Below are positions 1-9,628 of a DNA stretch of 64,000 bases, in pieces. A program made the translations under genes and the position numbers. This DNA is from Pseudomonas sp. PB106. GTDB taxonomy: Bacteria > Pseudomonadota > Gammaproteobacteria > Pseudomonadales > Pseudomonadaceae. How positions within the stretch are numbered: the stretch's first letter is position 1; each line of letters starts with the position of its first letter. Location of the stretch: positions 28,939 to 92,938 of the forward strand of contig NZ_RWIM01000209.1 of NCBI RefSeq assembly GCF_009764645.1. The letters run 5' to 3'. The notes below the pieces were generated by a model. It made no database searches, had not been told where the DNA came from, and saw only the letters and a program-made list of their open reading frames with translations.

Positions 1-996
1 CGCGGTCTGCAGGACGATCTGCGTGCCGCAGGGTTGCCGACCCGCGTGCTGGTTGGGGAGGAGGGCCTGTGTCAGGTCGCTTCCGCGCCAGAAGTCGACG
101 CCGTGATGGCGGCGATTGTCGGTGCGGCGGGGCTGCGTCCGACGCTGGCAGCAGTCGAGGCAGGGAAGAAAATTCTTCTGGCCAATAAAGAGGCGCTGGT
201 GATGTCCGGCGCCTTGTTCATGCAGGCTGTACGCAAAAGCGGTTCTGTTTTGCTGCCGATCGACAGTGAGCACAACGCGATTTTTCAGTGCATGCCACAG
301 GATTTTGCCCGTGGGCTGAGTTCGGTAGGTGTGCGTCGGATTTTACTGACAGCCTCCGGTGGCCCTTTCCGGCAGACGCCGATGGCCGAGTTGGAGCATG
401 TTTCACCTGATCAGGCCTGTGCGCATCCGAACTGGTCGATGGGGCGCAAAATCTCCGTGGACTCGGCGAGCATGATGAACAAGGGGCTTGAGCTGATTGA
501 GGCCTGCTGGTTGTTCGATGCCAAACCTTCGCAGGTTGAGGTGGTGATCCACCCGCAAAGCGTGATCCATTCGCTGGTCGATTACGTGGATGGCTCGGTG
601 CTGGCGCAATTGGGTAATCCCGACATGCGCACCCCCATCGCGAATGCGCTGGCCTGGCCGGAGCGCATCGACTCTGGCGTGGCGCCCTTGGATCTGTTTG
701 CGATCGCGCGTCTGGACTTCGAAGCGCCCGATGAAGAGCGCTTCCCTTGTCTGCGCCTGGCACGGCAAGCTGCTGAAGCGGGTGACAGTGCGCCGGCCAT
801 GTTGAATGCCGCCAACGAAGTCGCCGTCGCAGCGTTTCTCGATGGGCGGGTTCGCTACCTGGAAATCGCGAGTATCATCGAAGACGTTTTGAGCCGTGAA
901 CCGGTTGTTGCACTGGATGATCTTGATAGCGTATTCACGGCGGACGCCAAGGCTCGCACTCTCGCTGAGCAGTGGTTGAGTCGGCACAGTCGATAG
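1..996 (+). CDS. dxr: 1-deoxy-D-xylulose 5-phosphate reductoisomerase (5'-truncated by window edge)
   Basis: Converts DXP to MEP with NADPH, the committed step of the MEP isoprenoid pathway in the cytosol. The frame is open from base 1, and 331 codons are visible. About 65 N-terminal residues, with the first part of the NADPH Rossmann fold, lie upstream of the window. Recognisable family motifs are ANKEALV, ASGGPF, the HPNWSMGRKISVDSA segment that binds substrate and metal, and HPQSVIHS. An internal TTG at 34 is not a real start. The gene lies 54 bases before rseP, the usual dxr-rseP-bamA order of gammaproteobacteria. Identification is secure; only the 5' end is missing. Confidence 0.96.
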   Translation, partial: RGLQDDLRAAGLPTRVLVGEEGLCQVASAPEVDAVMAAIVGAAGLRPTLAAVEAGKKILLANKEALVMSGALFMQAVRKSGSVLLPIDSEHNAIFQCMPQDFARGLSSVGVRRILLTASGGPFRQTPMAELEHVSPDQACAHPNWSMGRKISVDSASMMNKGLELIEACWLFDAKPSQVEVVIHPQSVIHSLVDYVDGSVLAQLGNPDMRTPIANALAWPERIDSGVAPLDLFAIARLDFEAPDEERFPCLRLARQAAEAGDSAPAMLNAANEVAVAAFLDGRVRYLEIASIIEDVLSREPVVALDDLDSVFTADAKARTLAEQWLSRHSR

Positions 997-1050
997 GTTT
1001 TGCAACACAATGGCTACACGCGGCACTGAACAGGATTGCGGAGAAAGTAG

Positions 1051-2403
1051 ATGAGCGCGCTCTATATGATTGCCGGCACCCTGATCGCCTTGGGTGTGCT
1101 GGTCACCTTTCACGAATTCGGCCACTTTTGGGTCGCGCGTCGCTGTGGCGTCAAGGTTCTGCGTTTCTCCGTAGGCTTCGGCATGCCGCTGTTGCGCTGG
1201 CACGACAAGCAAGGCACCGAGTTCGTTGTTGCGGCGATCCCGCTGGGTGGCTACGTCAAGATGCTCGACGAGCGCGAAGGGGAAGTGCCGGTCGATCAGA
1301 TCGATCAGTCGTTCAATCGCAAATCGGTGCGTCAGCGTATCGCCATTGTTGCAGCGGGCCCTATCGCCAACTTTCTTTTGGCCCTGGTGTTCTTCTGGGT
1401 GCTGGCCATGCTTGGCAGCGAGCAGATCCGCCCGGTCATCGGTGCGGTCGAGTCCGGCAGTATCGCCGCCAAGGCGGGTTTGACGTCAGGTCAGGAAATC
1501 GTTGCCATCGATGGTGAGCCGACTTCGGGCTGGGCAGCGGTCAATCTGCAGTTGGTGCGGCGTCTCGGCGAAAGCGGTTCTTTGCAATTGATGGTGCGCG
1601 ATCAGGGATCCACTGCGGATTCGCCGCGTGAACTGGCGCTGGACCACTGGCTCAAAGGGGCTGATGAGCCGGATCCGATCCGTTCGCTGGGCATTCGTCC
1701 ATGGCGCCCGGCTTTGCCACCGGTGCTCGCCGAGCTCGATCCGAAAGGTCCCGCGCAGGCTGCCGGCCTGAAAACCGGTGATCGTCTGCTGTCGCTTGAC
1801 GGTCAGGCTCTTAATGACTGGCAACAAGTTGTTGATACCGTTCGTACGCGTCCTGATACCAAAATCATGCTGCGCATCGAGCGCGACAATGCTCAAATCG
1901 ACGTCCCGGTGACCTTGGCGGCGCGTGGCGAAAGCAAACCGCCGAGCGGTTATCTGGGGGCAGGGGTGAAAGCTGTCGACTGGCCACCGGAGATGATCCG
2001 CGAAGTCAGTTACGGGCCGCTGGCCGCGATTGGCGAGGGCGCCCGTCGCACTTGGACCATGAGCATTCTGACGCTGGATTCACTGAAGAAAATGCTGTTC
2101 GGCGAGCTCTCGGTAAAAAACTTGAGTGGACCGATAACCATTGCTAAAGTGGCGGGCGCTTCTGCCCAGTCGGGCGTCGCTGATTTCCTGAATTTCCTTG
2201 CTTATCTGAGTATTAGCCTGGGTGTTCTGAATTTGCTGCCCATTCCTGTACTGGATGGGGGGCATTTGTTGTTTTATCTGATCGAGTGGGCGCGTGGTCG
2301 TCCCTTGTCGGATCGGGTGCAAGGTTGGGGGATACAGATCGGTATCAGTTTGGTGGTCGGGGTGATGTTGCTTGCTCTGGTCAACGATCTGGGTCGACTG
2401 TAA
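1051..2403 (+). CDS. rseP: RIP zinc metalloprotease RseP (site-2 protease)
   Basis: Inner-membrane intramembrane protease. In this family it cuts the anti-sigma factor (RseA/MucA) after DegS/AlgW and releases the envelope-stress sigma factor (AlgU). The zinc motif HEFGH is at residues 21-25 in the first membrane segment, and the third ligand motif LDGG is at 401-404. Two PDZ domains lie between the membrane segments, at about 125-205 and 220-300, and four hydrophobic segments are visible. The 450-residue length is normal. A GGAGAAAG ribosome-binding site precedes ATG 1051. It sits between dxr and bamA as in other Pseudomonas. Confidence 0.97.
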   Translation: MSALYMIAGTLIALGVLVTFHEFGHFWVARRCGVKVLRFSVGFGMPLLRWHDKQGTEFVVAAIPLGGYVKMLDEREGEVPVDQIDQSFNRKSVRQRIAIVAAGPIANFLLALVFFWVLAMLGSEQIRPVIGAVESGSIAAKAGLTSGQEIVAIDGEPTSGWAAVNLQLVRRLGESGSLQLMVRDQGSTADSPRELALDHWLKGADEPDPIRSLGIRPWRPALPPVLAELDPKGPAQAAGLKTGDRLLSLDGQALNDWQQVVDTVRTRPDTKIMLRIERDNAQIDVPVTLAARGESKPPSGYLGAGVKAVDWPPEMIREVSYGPLAAIGEGARRTWTMSILTLDSLKKMLFGELSVKNLSGPITIAKVAGASAQSGVADFLNFLAYLSISLGVLNLLPIPVLDGGHLLFYLIEWARGRPLSDRVQGWGIQIGISLVVGVMLLALVNDLGRL

Positions 2404-2423
2404 CGCTTCGCTGAATTGCGAAT

Positions 2424-2449
2424 CTGCCGCATTTTGCGGCAGTTTGTTT
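2424..2449 (+). terminator. Possible terminator or attenuator between rseP and bamA
   Basis: A 7-bp perfect stem CTGCCGC/GCGGCAG with a 5-nt loop is followed by TTTGTTTATT. It would give partial separation of bamA from the rseP transcript. The T-run is interrupted, so termination is probably incomplete. Confidence 0.5.
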
Positions 2450-2477
2450 ATTGCCAGTTGGAATAAGAAAGGACTTC

Positions 2478-4853
2478 ATGAAACGTCTGCTGCTAACTGC
2501 GGTTCTCACCGTATTGATGATCGCCGAAGTTCACGCCGAGTCCTTCACTATCTCTGATATTCGCGTCAATGGCCTCCAGCGGGTCTCCGCGGGTAGTGTC
2601 TTTGGTGCCTTGCCGTTGAACGTCGGCGAGCAGGCGGATGATCGTCGCCTGGTGGAATCCACTCGTGCGTTGTTCAAAACCGGTTTCTTTCAAGATATCC
2701 AGCTGGGCCGCGAAGGCAACGTACTGGTAATCACGGTTGTCGAGCGTCCATCCGTCGCCAGTATCGAGATCGAGGGTAACAAGGCGATCTCCACTGAAGA
2801 CCTGATGAAAGGCCTCAAGCAATCCGGTCTGGCCGAAGGCGAGATCTTCCAGCGTGCCACCCTCGAAGGTGTGCGTAACGAACTGCAACGTCAGTACGTT
2901 GCGCAAGGCCGCTACTCGGCTACCGTCGATACCGAAGTGGTCTCGCAGCCGCGTAACCGCGTGGGTCTGAAGGTCAAGATCAACGAAGGTACCGTTGCCG
3001 CCATTCAGCACATCAACGTGGTGGGCAACACGGTGTTCCCCGAGGAAGACCTGACCGACCTGTTCGAACTGAAAACCACCAACTGGCTGTCGTTCTTCAA
3101 GAACGATGACAAGTACGCCCGTGAAAAACTGTCCGGTGACCTGGAGCGTCTGCGTTCCTACTACCTGGACCGTGGCTACATCAACATGGATATCGCTTCG
3201 ACCCAGGTGTCCATCACCCCTGACAAGAAGCACGTCTACATCACCGTCAACGTGACTGAAGGCGAGAAGTACACCGTTCGTGACGTCAAGCTCAGCGGTG
3301 ATCTGAAAGTCCCTGAAGATCAGGTCAAATCCTTGCTGCTGGTGCAGAAAGGCCAGGTGTTCTCGCGCAAGCTGATGACCACCACATCCGAACTGATCAC
3401 CCGTCGTCTGGGTAACGAGGGCTACACCTTCGCCAACGTCAATGGCGTGCCTCAGCCACACGATGATGACCACACCGTCGACATCCTGTTTGCTGTCGAT
3501 CCAGGCAAGCGTGCTTACGTCAACCGCATCAACTTCCGTGGCAACACCAAGTCCGAAGACGAAGTGCTGCGTCGTGAAATGCGTCAGATGGAAGGCGGCT
3601 GGGCTTCGACCTACCTGATCGATCAATCCAAAACACGTCTTGAGCGTCTGGGCTTCTTTAAAGAAGTCAACGTTGAAACCCCGGCTGTGCCAGGTGTCGA
3701 CGACCAGGTTGACGTGAACTACGCCGTGGAAGAGCAGGCCTCGGGTTCGATTACCGCCAGCGTCGGTTTCGCCCAGAGTGCCGGTCTGATCCTCGGTGGT
3801 TCGATCACCCAGAACAACTTCCTCGGTACCGGTAACCGCGTCAGCGTCGGTCTGACCCGAAGCGAATACCAGAGCCGCTACAACTTCGGCTACGTTGACC
3901 CGTACTGGACCGCCGATGGCGTGAGCCTGGGTTACAACGCGTTCTATCGCACTACTGACTACAAAGACCTCGACGTCGACGTAGCAAGCTATGCGGTAGA
4001 CAGCCTGGGTGCCGGCGTGAACGTTGGTTACCCGATCAGCGAGACTTCGCGTCTGACCTTTGGTCTGTCCGTTCAACAGGACGAGATCAAGACCGGTACC
4101 TACACCGTTGACGAGATTTTCGACTTCGTTAACAAAGAGGGCGACAAGTACCTGAACTTCAAGGCGTCGGCCGGCTGGTCCGAGTCGACCCTGAACAAGG
4201 GTGTACTGCCGACCCGTGGTCGTTCGCAGAGCCTGACGCTGGAATCGACTATTCCAGGCAGCGACCTGTCGTTCTACAAACTTGATTACCGTGGTCAGTT
4301 GTTCCAGCCGATCAGCGAGAACTACACCCTGCGTCTGCACACTGAGCTGGGTTATGGCGACGGCTACGGCGGAACCGACGGCTTGCCGTTCTATGAAAAC
4401 TACTATGCTGGTGGTTTCAACTCGGTTCGTGGCTTCAAGGACAGCACCCTTGGCCCCCGCAGTACGCCGAGCCGTGGTAATAACCCGGGTACGCTGGCTG
4501 ACCCGGACCAGGATCCGCTGCCGTTCGGTGGTAACGTCCTGATCCAGGGTGGCGTCGAAGTTCTGTTCCCGCTGCCATTCGTCAAGGATCAGCGCTCCCT
4601 GCGTACTTCGGTATTCTGGGATGTGGGTAACGTATTTGACTCGCAGTGCAAGGACACTACCAATGCGAACGGCTCGACGTCGAACACCAAGTGCAACGAC
4701 ATCAGCCTGAGCAACATGGCCAGTTCCGTGGGTGTGGGTGTGACCTGGGTCACCGCACTGGGTCCTCTGAGCTTCGCGTTGGCCATGCCGATCAAGAAGC
4801 CGGATGAGGCTGAAACTCAAGTGTTCCAATTCTCCCTCGGCCAGACGTTCTAA
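2478..4853 (+). CDS. bamA: Outer membrane protein assembly factor BamA
   Basis: Essential Omp85 protein that inserts beta-barrel proteins into the outer membrane. The chosen ATG follows AAGAAAGGA and is directly followed by a signal peptide of about 20 residues ending VHA. An earlier in-frame start at 2451 would put nine residues before the signal and was rejected. Five POTRA domains occupy about residues 22-420, then a 16-strand barrel follows. The conserved L6 motif VRGF is at 650-653, and the protein ends in Phe, as expected for the barrel signal. At 791 residues it is a normal length. skp and lpxD lie immediately downstream. Confidence 0.97.
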   Translation: MKRLLLTAVLTVLMIAEVHAESFTISDIRVNGLQRVSAGSVFGALPLNVGEQADDRRLVESTRALFKTGFFQDIQLGREGNVLVITVVERPSVASIEIEGNKAISTEDLMKGLKQSGLAEGEIFQRATLEGVRNELQRQYVAQGRYSATVDTEVVSQPRNRVGLKVKINEGTVAAIQHINVVGNTVFPEEDLTDLFELKTTNWLSFFKNDDKYAREKLSGDLERLRSYYLDRGYINMDIASTQVSITPDKKHVYITVNVTEGEKYTVRDVKLSGDLKVPEDQVKSLLLVQKGQVFSRKLMTTTSELITRRLGNEGYTFANVNGVPQPHDDDHTVDILFAVDPGKRAYVNRINFRGNTKSEDEVLRREMRQMEGGWASTYLIDQSKTRLERLGFFKEVNVETPAVPGVDDQVDVNYAVEEQASGSITASVGFAQSAGLILGGSITQNNFLGTGNRVSVGLTRSEYQSRYNFGYVDPYWTADGVSLGYNAFYRTTDYKDLDVDVASYAVDSLGAGVNVGYPISETSRLTFGLSVQQDEIKTGTYTVDEIFDFVNKEGDKYLNFKASAGWSESTLNKGVLPTRGRSQSLTLESTIPGSDLSFYKLDYRGQLFQPISENYTLRLHTELGYGDGYGGTDGLPFYENYYAGGFNSVRGFKDSTLGPRSTPSRGNNPGTLADPDQDPLPFGGNVLIQGGVEVLFPLPFVKDQRSLRTSVFWDVGNVFDSQCKDTTNANGSTSNTKCNDISLSNMASSVGVGVTWVTALGPLSFALAMPIKKPDEAETQVFQFSLGQTF

Positions 4854-4898
4854 GCGTCTGACCCAAGATAACGACAATGGATTTTGTAGGAGTGCATC

Positions 4899-5402
4899 GT
4901 GCGTAAGTTGACTCAATTGGTTCTCCTGGCCTCCTTGATGGTGGCAGGCCCGGCATTTGCCGACATGAAAATCGCTGTTCTGAATTATCAGATGGCTTTG
5001 CTCGAATCCGACGCCGCCAAGAAGTACGCCGTGGATGCCGAGAAGAAGTTCGGTCCGCAACTGACCAAGCTGAAAACCCTGGAGAGCAGCGCCAAAGGCA
5101 TTCAGGATCGTCTGATGGCCGGTGGCGACAAAATGCAGCAGGGCGAGCGTGAGCGTCTGGAGCTTGAATTCAAGCAAAAGGCCCGTGACTTCCAGTTCCA
5201 GTCCAAGGAACTGAACGAAGCCAAAGCTGTTGCTGACCGCGAAATGCTCAAGCAACTGAAGCCGAAACTGGATAGCGCAGTGGAAGAAGTCATCAAGAAA
5301 GGTGGTTTTGACCTGGTGTTCGAGCGTGGCGCAGTGATTGATGTCAAACCTCAGTACGACATCACGCGCCAGGTTATCGAGCGCATGAATCAGCTGAAGT
5401 AA
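4899..5402 (+). CDS. skp: Periplasmic chaperone Skp/OmpH
   Basis: Trimeric periplasmic holdase that carries unfolded outer-membrane proteins to the BAM complex. It starts at GTG with TAGGAG seven bases upstream. The signal peptide is about 21 residues (ends PAFA, mature protein starts DMKIAV). The centre, about residues 45-115, is charged and helical, matching the tentacle coiled coils of the family. The length of 167 is typical. It is only 3 bases from lpxD, so the two are co-transcribed. Confidence 0.95.
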   Translation: MRKLTQLVLLASLMVAGPAFADMKIAVLNYQMALLESDAAKKYAVDAEKKFGPQLTKLKTLESSAKGIQDRLMAGGDKMQQGERERLELEFKQKARDFQFQSKELNEAKAVADREMLKQLKPKLDSAVEEVIKKGGFDLVFERGAVIDVKPQYDITRQVIERMNQLK

Positions 5403-5405
5403 CCC

Positions 5406-6461
5406 ATGACCGCGACTATAAAACTCGGCCAGTTGGCCGAGTTCCTCGGCGCCACCCTGCGTGGCGACCCGGAGAAGCAAATTACTGGGCTGGCCACTTT
5501 GCAAGAGGCCGGCCCAGCTCAGTTGAGCTTTCTGGCAAACCCCCAATACCGCAAATTTCTTGCCGGCTCGCAAGCAGCAGCACTGTTGCTCAAGGAAGCC
5601 GATGCCGAGGGTTTTGCCGGTAATGCGCTGGTGGTGCCTGATCCTTACCTGGCCTATGCGCGTATCTCCCACCTGTTCGATCCGAAACCAAAAGCTGCGG
5701 CGGGCATCCACCCATCGGCAGTGATTGCGGACGACGCTGTGATTGATCCAACCGCCAGCATCGGCCCATTCGTGGTGATCGAAGCAGGCGCGCGAATCGC
5801 TGCGCAGGTGACACTGGGCGCGCATTGCTTCATCGGCGCGCGCAGTGAAATCGGTGAAGGCGGCTGGCTTGCTCCACGGGTGACGCTCTATCACGACGTG
5901 CGCATCGGCAAGCGAGTGGTGATCCAGTCGGGTGCCGTGCTCGGTGGTGAAGGCTTCGGCTTTGCCAACGAAAAAGGTATCTGGCAGAAAATCGCCCAGA
6001 TCGGCGGCGTGACCATCGGCGACGATGTGGAGATTGGCGTAAATACCGCCATCGACCGCGGCGCGTTGGCCGATACCGTGATCGGCAACGGCGTGAAACT
6101 CGACAACCAGATCCAGATTGCCCACAACGTCCAGGTCGGTGACCACACCGCCATGGCCGCGTGCGTAGGTATCTCCGGGAGCACCAAAATCGGCAAGCAT
6201 TGCATGCTGGCCGGTGGCGTTGGTCTGGTCGGTCATATCGATATTTGCGACAACGTTTTCCTGACCGGGATGACCATGGTGACTCACTCGATTACCGAGC
6301 CGGGTGCCTATTCTTCCGGCACAGCCATGCAACCGGCGGCCGAATGGCGCAAAAGCGCGGCCCGTATTCGTCAGCTCGATGACATCGCGCGACGTTTGAA
6401 ACAGCTGGAAAAGCGCGTAGGGGAAGTGACCCCTGACGGCAATGCTTCATCAGATGGCTGA
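5406..6461 (+). CDS. lpxD: UDP-3-O-acylglucosamine N-acyltransferase LpxD
   Basis: Third step of lipid A synthesis: transfers a hydroxyacyl chain from acyl-ACP to UDP-3-O-acyl-glucosamine. The N-terminal uridine-binding domain spans about 1-100. A left-handed beta-helix of hexapeptide repeats (I/V-G-x-x-x-x) spans about 105-310. The catalytic His is expected to be H240 in IAHNV. A charged helical C-terminus follows. At 351 residues it matches Pseudomonas LpxD. It starts 3 bases after skp. Confidence 0.96.
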   Translation: MTATIKLGQLAEFLGATLRGDPEKQITGLATLQEAGPAQLSFLANPQYRKFLAGSQAAALLLKEADAEGFAGNALVVPDPYLAYARISHLFDPKPKAAAGIHPSAVIADDAVIDPTASIGPFVVIEAGARIAAQVTLGAHCFIGARSEIGEGGWLAPRVTLYHDVRIGKRVVIQSGAVLGGEGFGFANEKGIWQKIAQIGGVTIGDDVEIGVNTAIDRGALADTVIGNGVKLDNQIQIAHNVQVGDHTAMAACVGISGSTKIGKHCMLAGGVGLVGHIDICDNVFLTGMTMVTHSITEPGAYSSGTAMQPAAEWRKSAARIRQLDDIARRLKQLEKRVGEVTPDGNASSDG

Positions 6462-6567
6462 TACCATTTCCATATCAAGTGTGCACAGCCTCTAGACTGC
6501 CTCCTTGATTTGCTAGAGGAGTGCGCGTCAGTCGCGCTCCCAATCTTTACATAGGCTTCCCCCCGAA

Positions 6568-7008
6568 ATGATGGACATCAACGAGATTCGCGAATACCTG
6601 CCTCACCGTTACCCGTTCCTGCTGGTGGACCGGGTGGTGGAACTGGACACTGAAGGCAAGCGCATTCGCGCCTACAAGAATGTCAGCATCAATGAACCGT
6701 TCTTCAATGGTCACTTCCCGGCGCATCCAATCATGCCGGGCGTGCTGATCATCGAAGCGATGGCTCAGGCTGCCGGGATCCTCGGTTTCAAAATGCTTGA
6801 TGTGAAGCCTGCCGACGGCACGCTTTACTACTTCGTCGGTTCCGACAAGCTGCGCTTCCGCCAGCCTGTGCTGCCGGGCGACCAGTTGATCCTCGAAGCC
6901 AAGTTCATCAGCTGCAAGCGTCAGATCTGGAAATTCGAGTGCCAGGCTTCGGTCGACGGCAAGCCGGTCTGCTCCGCTGAAATCATCTGCGCGGAACGCA
7001 AGCTATGA
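6568..7008 (+). CDS. fabZ: 3-hydroxyacyl-ACP dehydratase FabZ
   Basis: Dehydrates 3-hydroxyacyl-ACP in fatty-acid elongation and competes with LpxA/LpxD for the same substrate. The hot-dog fold signature GHFPAHPIMPGVL gives catalytic H49, with E63 in the following helix. The 146-residue length is standard. Two consecutive ATGs (6568 and 6571) are possible starts. The last 4 bases overlap lpxA (ATGA), which indicates translational coupling. The 106-base gap after lpxD may hold a separate promoter. Confidence 0.96.
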   Translation: MMDINEIREYLPHRYPFLLVDRVVELDTEGKRIRAYKNVSINEPFFNGHFPAHPIMPGVLIIEAMAQAAGILGFKMLDVKPADGTLYYFVGSDKLRFRQPVLPGDQLILEAKFISCKRQIWKFECQASVDGKPVCSAEIICAERKL

Positions 7009-7781
7009 GTTTGATTGACCCTCGCGCAATCATCGATCCGTCGGCCGTTCTGGCTGACGGCGTCGAGGTCGGCCCGTGGTCGATCATCGGCGCAGGTGTG
7101 GAAATCGGCGAGGGTACCGTGATCGGGCCGCATGTAATCCTCAAAGGCCCGACCCGCATCGGCAAGCACAATCGTATCTACCAGTTTTCCTCGGTAGGCG
7201 AAGACACGCCCGATCTGAAGTACAAAGGTGAAGAAACCCGTCTCGTCATCGGTGACCATAACGTCATCCGAGAGGGCGTAACCATTCATCGTGGCACCGT
7301 GCAGGACCGTTCGGAAACCACGCTGGGCGATCACAACCTGATCATGGCCTATGCCCACATCGGTCACGACAGCGTCATTGGCAACAACTGCATTCTGGTC
7401 AACAACACCGCACTGGCTGGCCACGTGCATGTCGATGACTGGGCGATCCTCTCCGGTTTTACCCTGGTGCATCAGTATTGCCATATTGGCGCGCACAGTT
7501 TCTCCGGAATGGGCACCGCGATTGGCAAGGATGTTCCGGCATTCGTCACCGTGTTCGGCAACCCGGCCGAAGCGCGCAGCATGAACTTCGAGGGCATGCG
7601 CCGTCGTGGTTTCAGCGAAGACGCGATTCACACCCTGCGTCGCGCCTACAAGACCGTCTACCGCCAAGGCCTGACGGTCGAGCAGGCATTGGCTGAGCTG
7701 GCCGAACCTGCCGCACAGTTCCCGGAAGTCGCGATATTCCGCGATTCCATTCAGTCGTCGACTCGCGGCATCACCCGCTGA
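7005..7781 (+). CDS. lpxA: UDP-N-acetylglucosamine O-acyltransferase LpxA
   Basis: First step of lipid A synthesis, 3-O-acylation of UDP-GlcNAc by hydroxyacyl-ACP. Hexapeptide repeats form a beta-helix over about residues 1-185, followed by a helical C-terminus. The catalytic His is H121 in the segment HIGHDSVIGNN, equivalent to H125 of E. coli. The 258-residue length is usual for Pseudomonas. Its start overlaps the fabZ stop, and lpxB follows after 2 bases. Confidence 0.96.
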   Translation: MSLIDPRAIIDPSAVLADGVEVGPWSIIGAGVEIGEGTVIGPHVILKGPTRIGKHNRIYQFSSVGEDTPDLKYKGEETRLVIGDHNVIREGVTIHRGTVQDRSETTLGDHNLIMAYAHIGHDSVIGNNCILVNNTALAGHVHVDDWAILSGFTLVHQYCHIGAHSFSGMGTAIGKDVPAFVTVFGNPAEARSMNFEGMRRRGFSEDAIHTLRRAYKTVYRQGLTVEQALAELAEPAAQFPEVAIFRDSIQSSTRGITR

Positions 7782-7783
7782 TC

Positions 7784-8914
7784 ATGGCCAGTCTGCGTAT
7801 TGCGCTGGTGGCGGGTGAAGCTTCCGGTGACATTCTCGGCGCCGGTCTCATGCGCGCCCTCAAGGCACAGCATCCGGCGGTTGAGTTCATCGGCGTTGGT
7901 GGCCCGTTGATGCAAGCTGAAGGCCTGACTTCGTACTTTCCCATGGAGCGCTTGTCGGTCATGGGCCTGGTGGAAGTCCTCGGTCGCCTGCGTGAGTTGC
8001 TCAAGCGCCGCAAAGACCTGATCGCCACGCTGATCGCTGAAAAGCCGGATGTGTTCATCGGCATTGATGCACCGGACTTCAACCTCAATATCGAACTGAA
8101 GCTGCGTCAGGCCGGGATCAAGACCGTGCATTACGTCAGCCCGTCGGTGTGGGCGTGGCGGCAGAAGCGCGTGCTGAAGATCCGCGAAGGCTGCGACCTG
8201 ATGCTCACGTTGCTGCCGTTCGAAGCAAAATTCTACGAAGAAAAAGGCGTGCCGGTGCGGTTCGTCGGTCATACGCTGGCCGATACCATTCCGCTGGAAG
8301 CCGATCGCGCTGCGGCGCGCGCCGAACTGGGCTTGCCCGACGGCCCGCTGGTGGCGTTGATGCCTGGCAGTCGTGGTGGCGAAGTCTCGCGGCTGGGTGC
8401 GCTGTTCCTCGATACCGCTGAACGTCTGCGGGCGATGCGCCCGGGTTTGCGCTTTGTCATTCCGTGTGCCAACCCGGAGCGCCGCGTACAGCTCGAAGAG
8501 CTGCTTGCCGGTCGCGACCTGCCGGTGACTCTGCTCGATGGCAAATCTCATCTGGCACTGGCTGCGTGCAACGCCGTGCTGATCGCCTCCGGCACCGCCA
8601 CCCTCGAAGCGCTGCTGTACAAGCGGCCGATGGTGGTGGCTTATCGTTTGGCGCCGCTGACGTTCTGGATCCTCAAGCGCATGGTCAAGAGCCCGTACGT
8701 GTCCCTGCCAAACCTGTTGGCCCAGCGTCTGCTGGTGCCAGAATTGTTGCAGGATGATGCTACGGTCGAGGCGCTGGCCCAGACCCTGTCGCCGCTGATC
8801 GAAGGCGGCGAAGAACAGACTCGTGGTTTCGACGAAATCCACCGCACGCTGCGGCTGGATGCTTCCAATCAGGCGGCGGACGCCGTCCTCAACCTGATCG
8901 GCCAGACACGATGA
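7784..8914 (+). CDS. lpxB: Lipid-A-disaccharide synthase LpxB
   Basis: GT-B glycosyltransferase (family GT19) that condenses UDP-2,3-diacylglucosamine with lipid X to form the lipid A disaccharide, at the inner face of the inner membrane. It carries the N-terminal family signature AGEASGDILGA and the conserved segments PSVWAWR and MPGSRGGEV. The 376-residue length is normal. It overlaps rnhB by 4 bases (ATGA), continuing the operon. Confidence 0.96.
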   Translation: MASLRIALVAGEASGDILGAGLMRALKAQHPAVEFIGVGGPLMQAEGLTSYFPMERLSVMGLVEVLGRLRELLKRRKDLIATLIAEKPDVFIGIDAPDFNLNIELKLRQAGIKTVHYVSPSVWAWRQKRVLKIREGCDLMLTLLPFEAKFYEEKGVPVRFVGHTLADTIPLEADRAAARAELGLPDGPLVALMPGSRGGEVSRLGALFLDTAERLRAMRPGLRFVIPCANPERRVQLEELLAGRDLPVTLLDGKSHLALAACNAVLIASGTATLEALLYKRPMVVAYRLAPLTFWILKRMVKSPYVSLPNLLAQRLLVPELLQDDATVEALAQTLSPLIEGGEEQTRGFDEIHRTLRLDASNQAADAVLNLIGQTR

Positions 8915-9552
8915 GTAAGACAAGCATGCAGATGGGCCTGGATTTCACCCTGGTCGCCGAAGTCGAAGAGTTGGTCGCCGGCGTCGATGAAGTCGGTCGC
9001 GGCCCGTTGTGCGGCGCGGTGGTCACGGCGGCGGTGATCCTCGATCCGAACCGGCCGATCCTCGGTCTCAATGACTCGAAGAAACTCACTGAAGCCAAGC
9101 GCGAAAAGCTCTACGACGAAATCATCGAGAAGTCGCTGAGCTGGTGCATCGCCCGCGCCGAAGTCGAAGAAATCGACGAGCTGAATATCCTCCACGCGAC
9201 CATGCTGGCCATGCAGCGCGCAGTGGCCGGTCTGCACATCCAGCCGAAACTGGCGATGATCGATGGCAACCGCTGCCCGCAATTGCCGATGCGCGCCGAG
9301 GCGGTGGTGCAGGGCGACGGCAAGGTGCCGGCCATCGCTGCCGCGTCGATTCTGGCCAAGGTCAGTCGCGACCGTGAAATGGCGGCATTCGAATTGATCT
9401 ACCCGGGTTACGGCATCGGCGGCCACAAAGGTTATCCGACGCCCGTTCATCTGGAAGCGTTGGTGCGTCTCGGCCCGACGCCGATTCACCGGCGCTCGTT
9501 CGCCCCGGTGCGTCAGGCTTATGAAGCGCTCGAAGGCCTGACGCAGGTTTAG
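8911..9552 (+). CDS. rnhB: Ribonuclease HII
   Basis: Removes RNA from RNA/DNA hybrids and excises misincorporated ribonucleotides. The active-site motif GVDEVGRGPL (D26, E27) and a further Asp in MIDGN are present. At 213 residues it is typical. Two in-frame ATGs (8911 and 8926) are possible; the first overlaps the lpxB stop and is preferred. lpxB-rnhB-dnaE linkage is conserved in gammaproteobacteria. Confidence 0.95.
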   Translation: MSKTSMQMGLDFTLVAEVEELVAGVDEVGRGPLCGAVVTAAVILDPNRPILGLNDSKKLTEAKREKLYDEIIEKSLSWCIARAEVEEIDELNILHATMLAMQRAVAGLHIQPKLAMIDGNRCPQLPMRAEAVVQGDGKVPAIAAASILAKVSRDREMAAFELIYPGYGIGGHKGYPTPVHLEALVRLGPTPIHRRSFAPVRQAYEALEGLTQV

Positions 9553-9568
9553 TCGCAAGGCTGATGTT

Positions 9569-9606
9569 TTGTTCGAGGCCCGGTACAATCCGGGCCTTGT
9601 TGTCTC
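9569..9606 (+). terminator. Hairpin after rnhB
   Basis: An inverted repeat AGGCCCGG/CCGGGCCT with a short loop is followed by TGTTGTCT. It is weakly terminator-like and lies in the short rnhB-dnaE gap. Confidence 0.4.
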
Positions 9607-9628
9607 TATGTAACTGGACAGGATCACT

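Noticed and set aside
2493..6332. Very long open frame on the minus strand opposite bamA-skp-lpxD
   Set aside because: It is antisense to three well-supported genes, and its protein is a composition artefact of codon bias on the other strand, with no recognisable domain.
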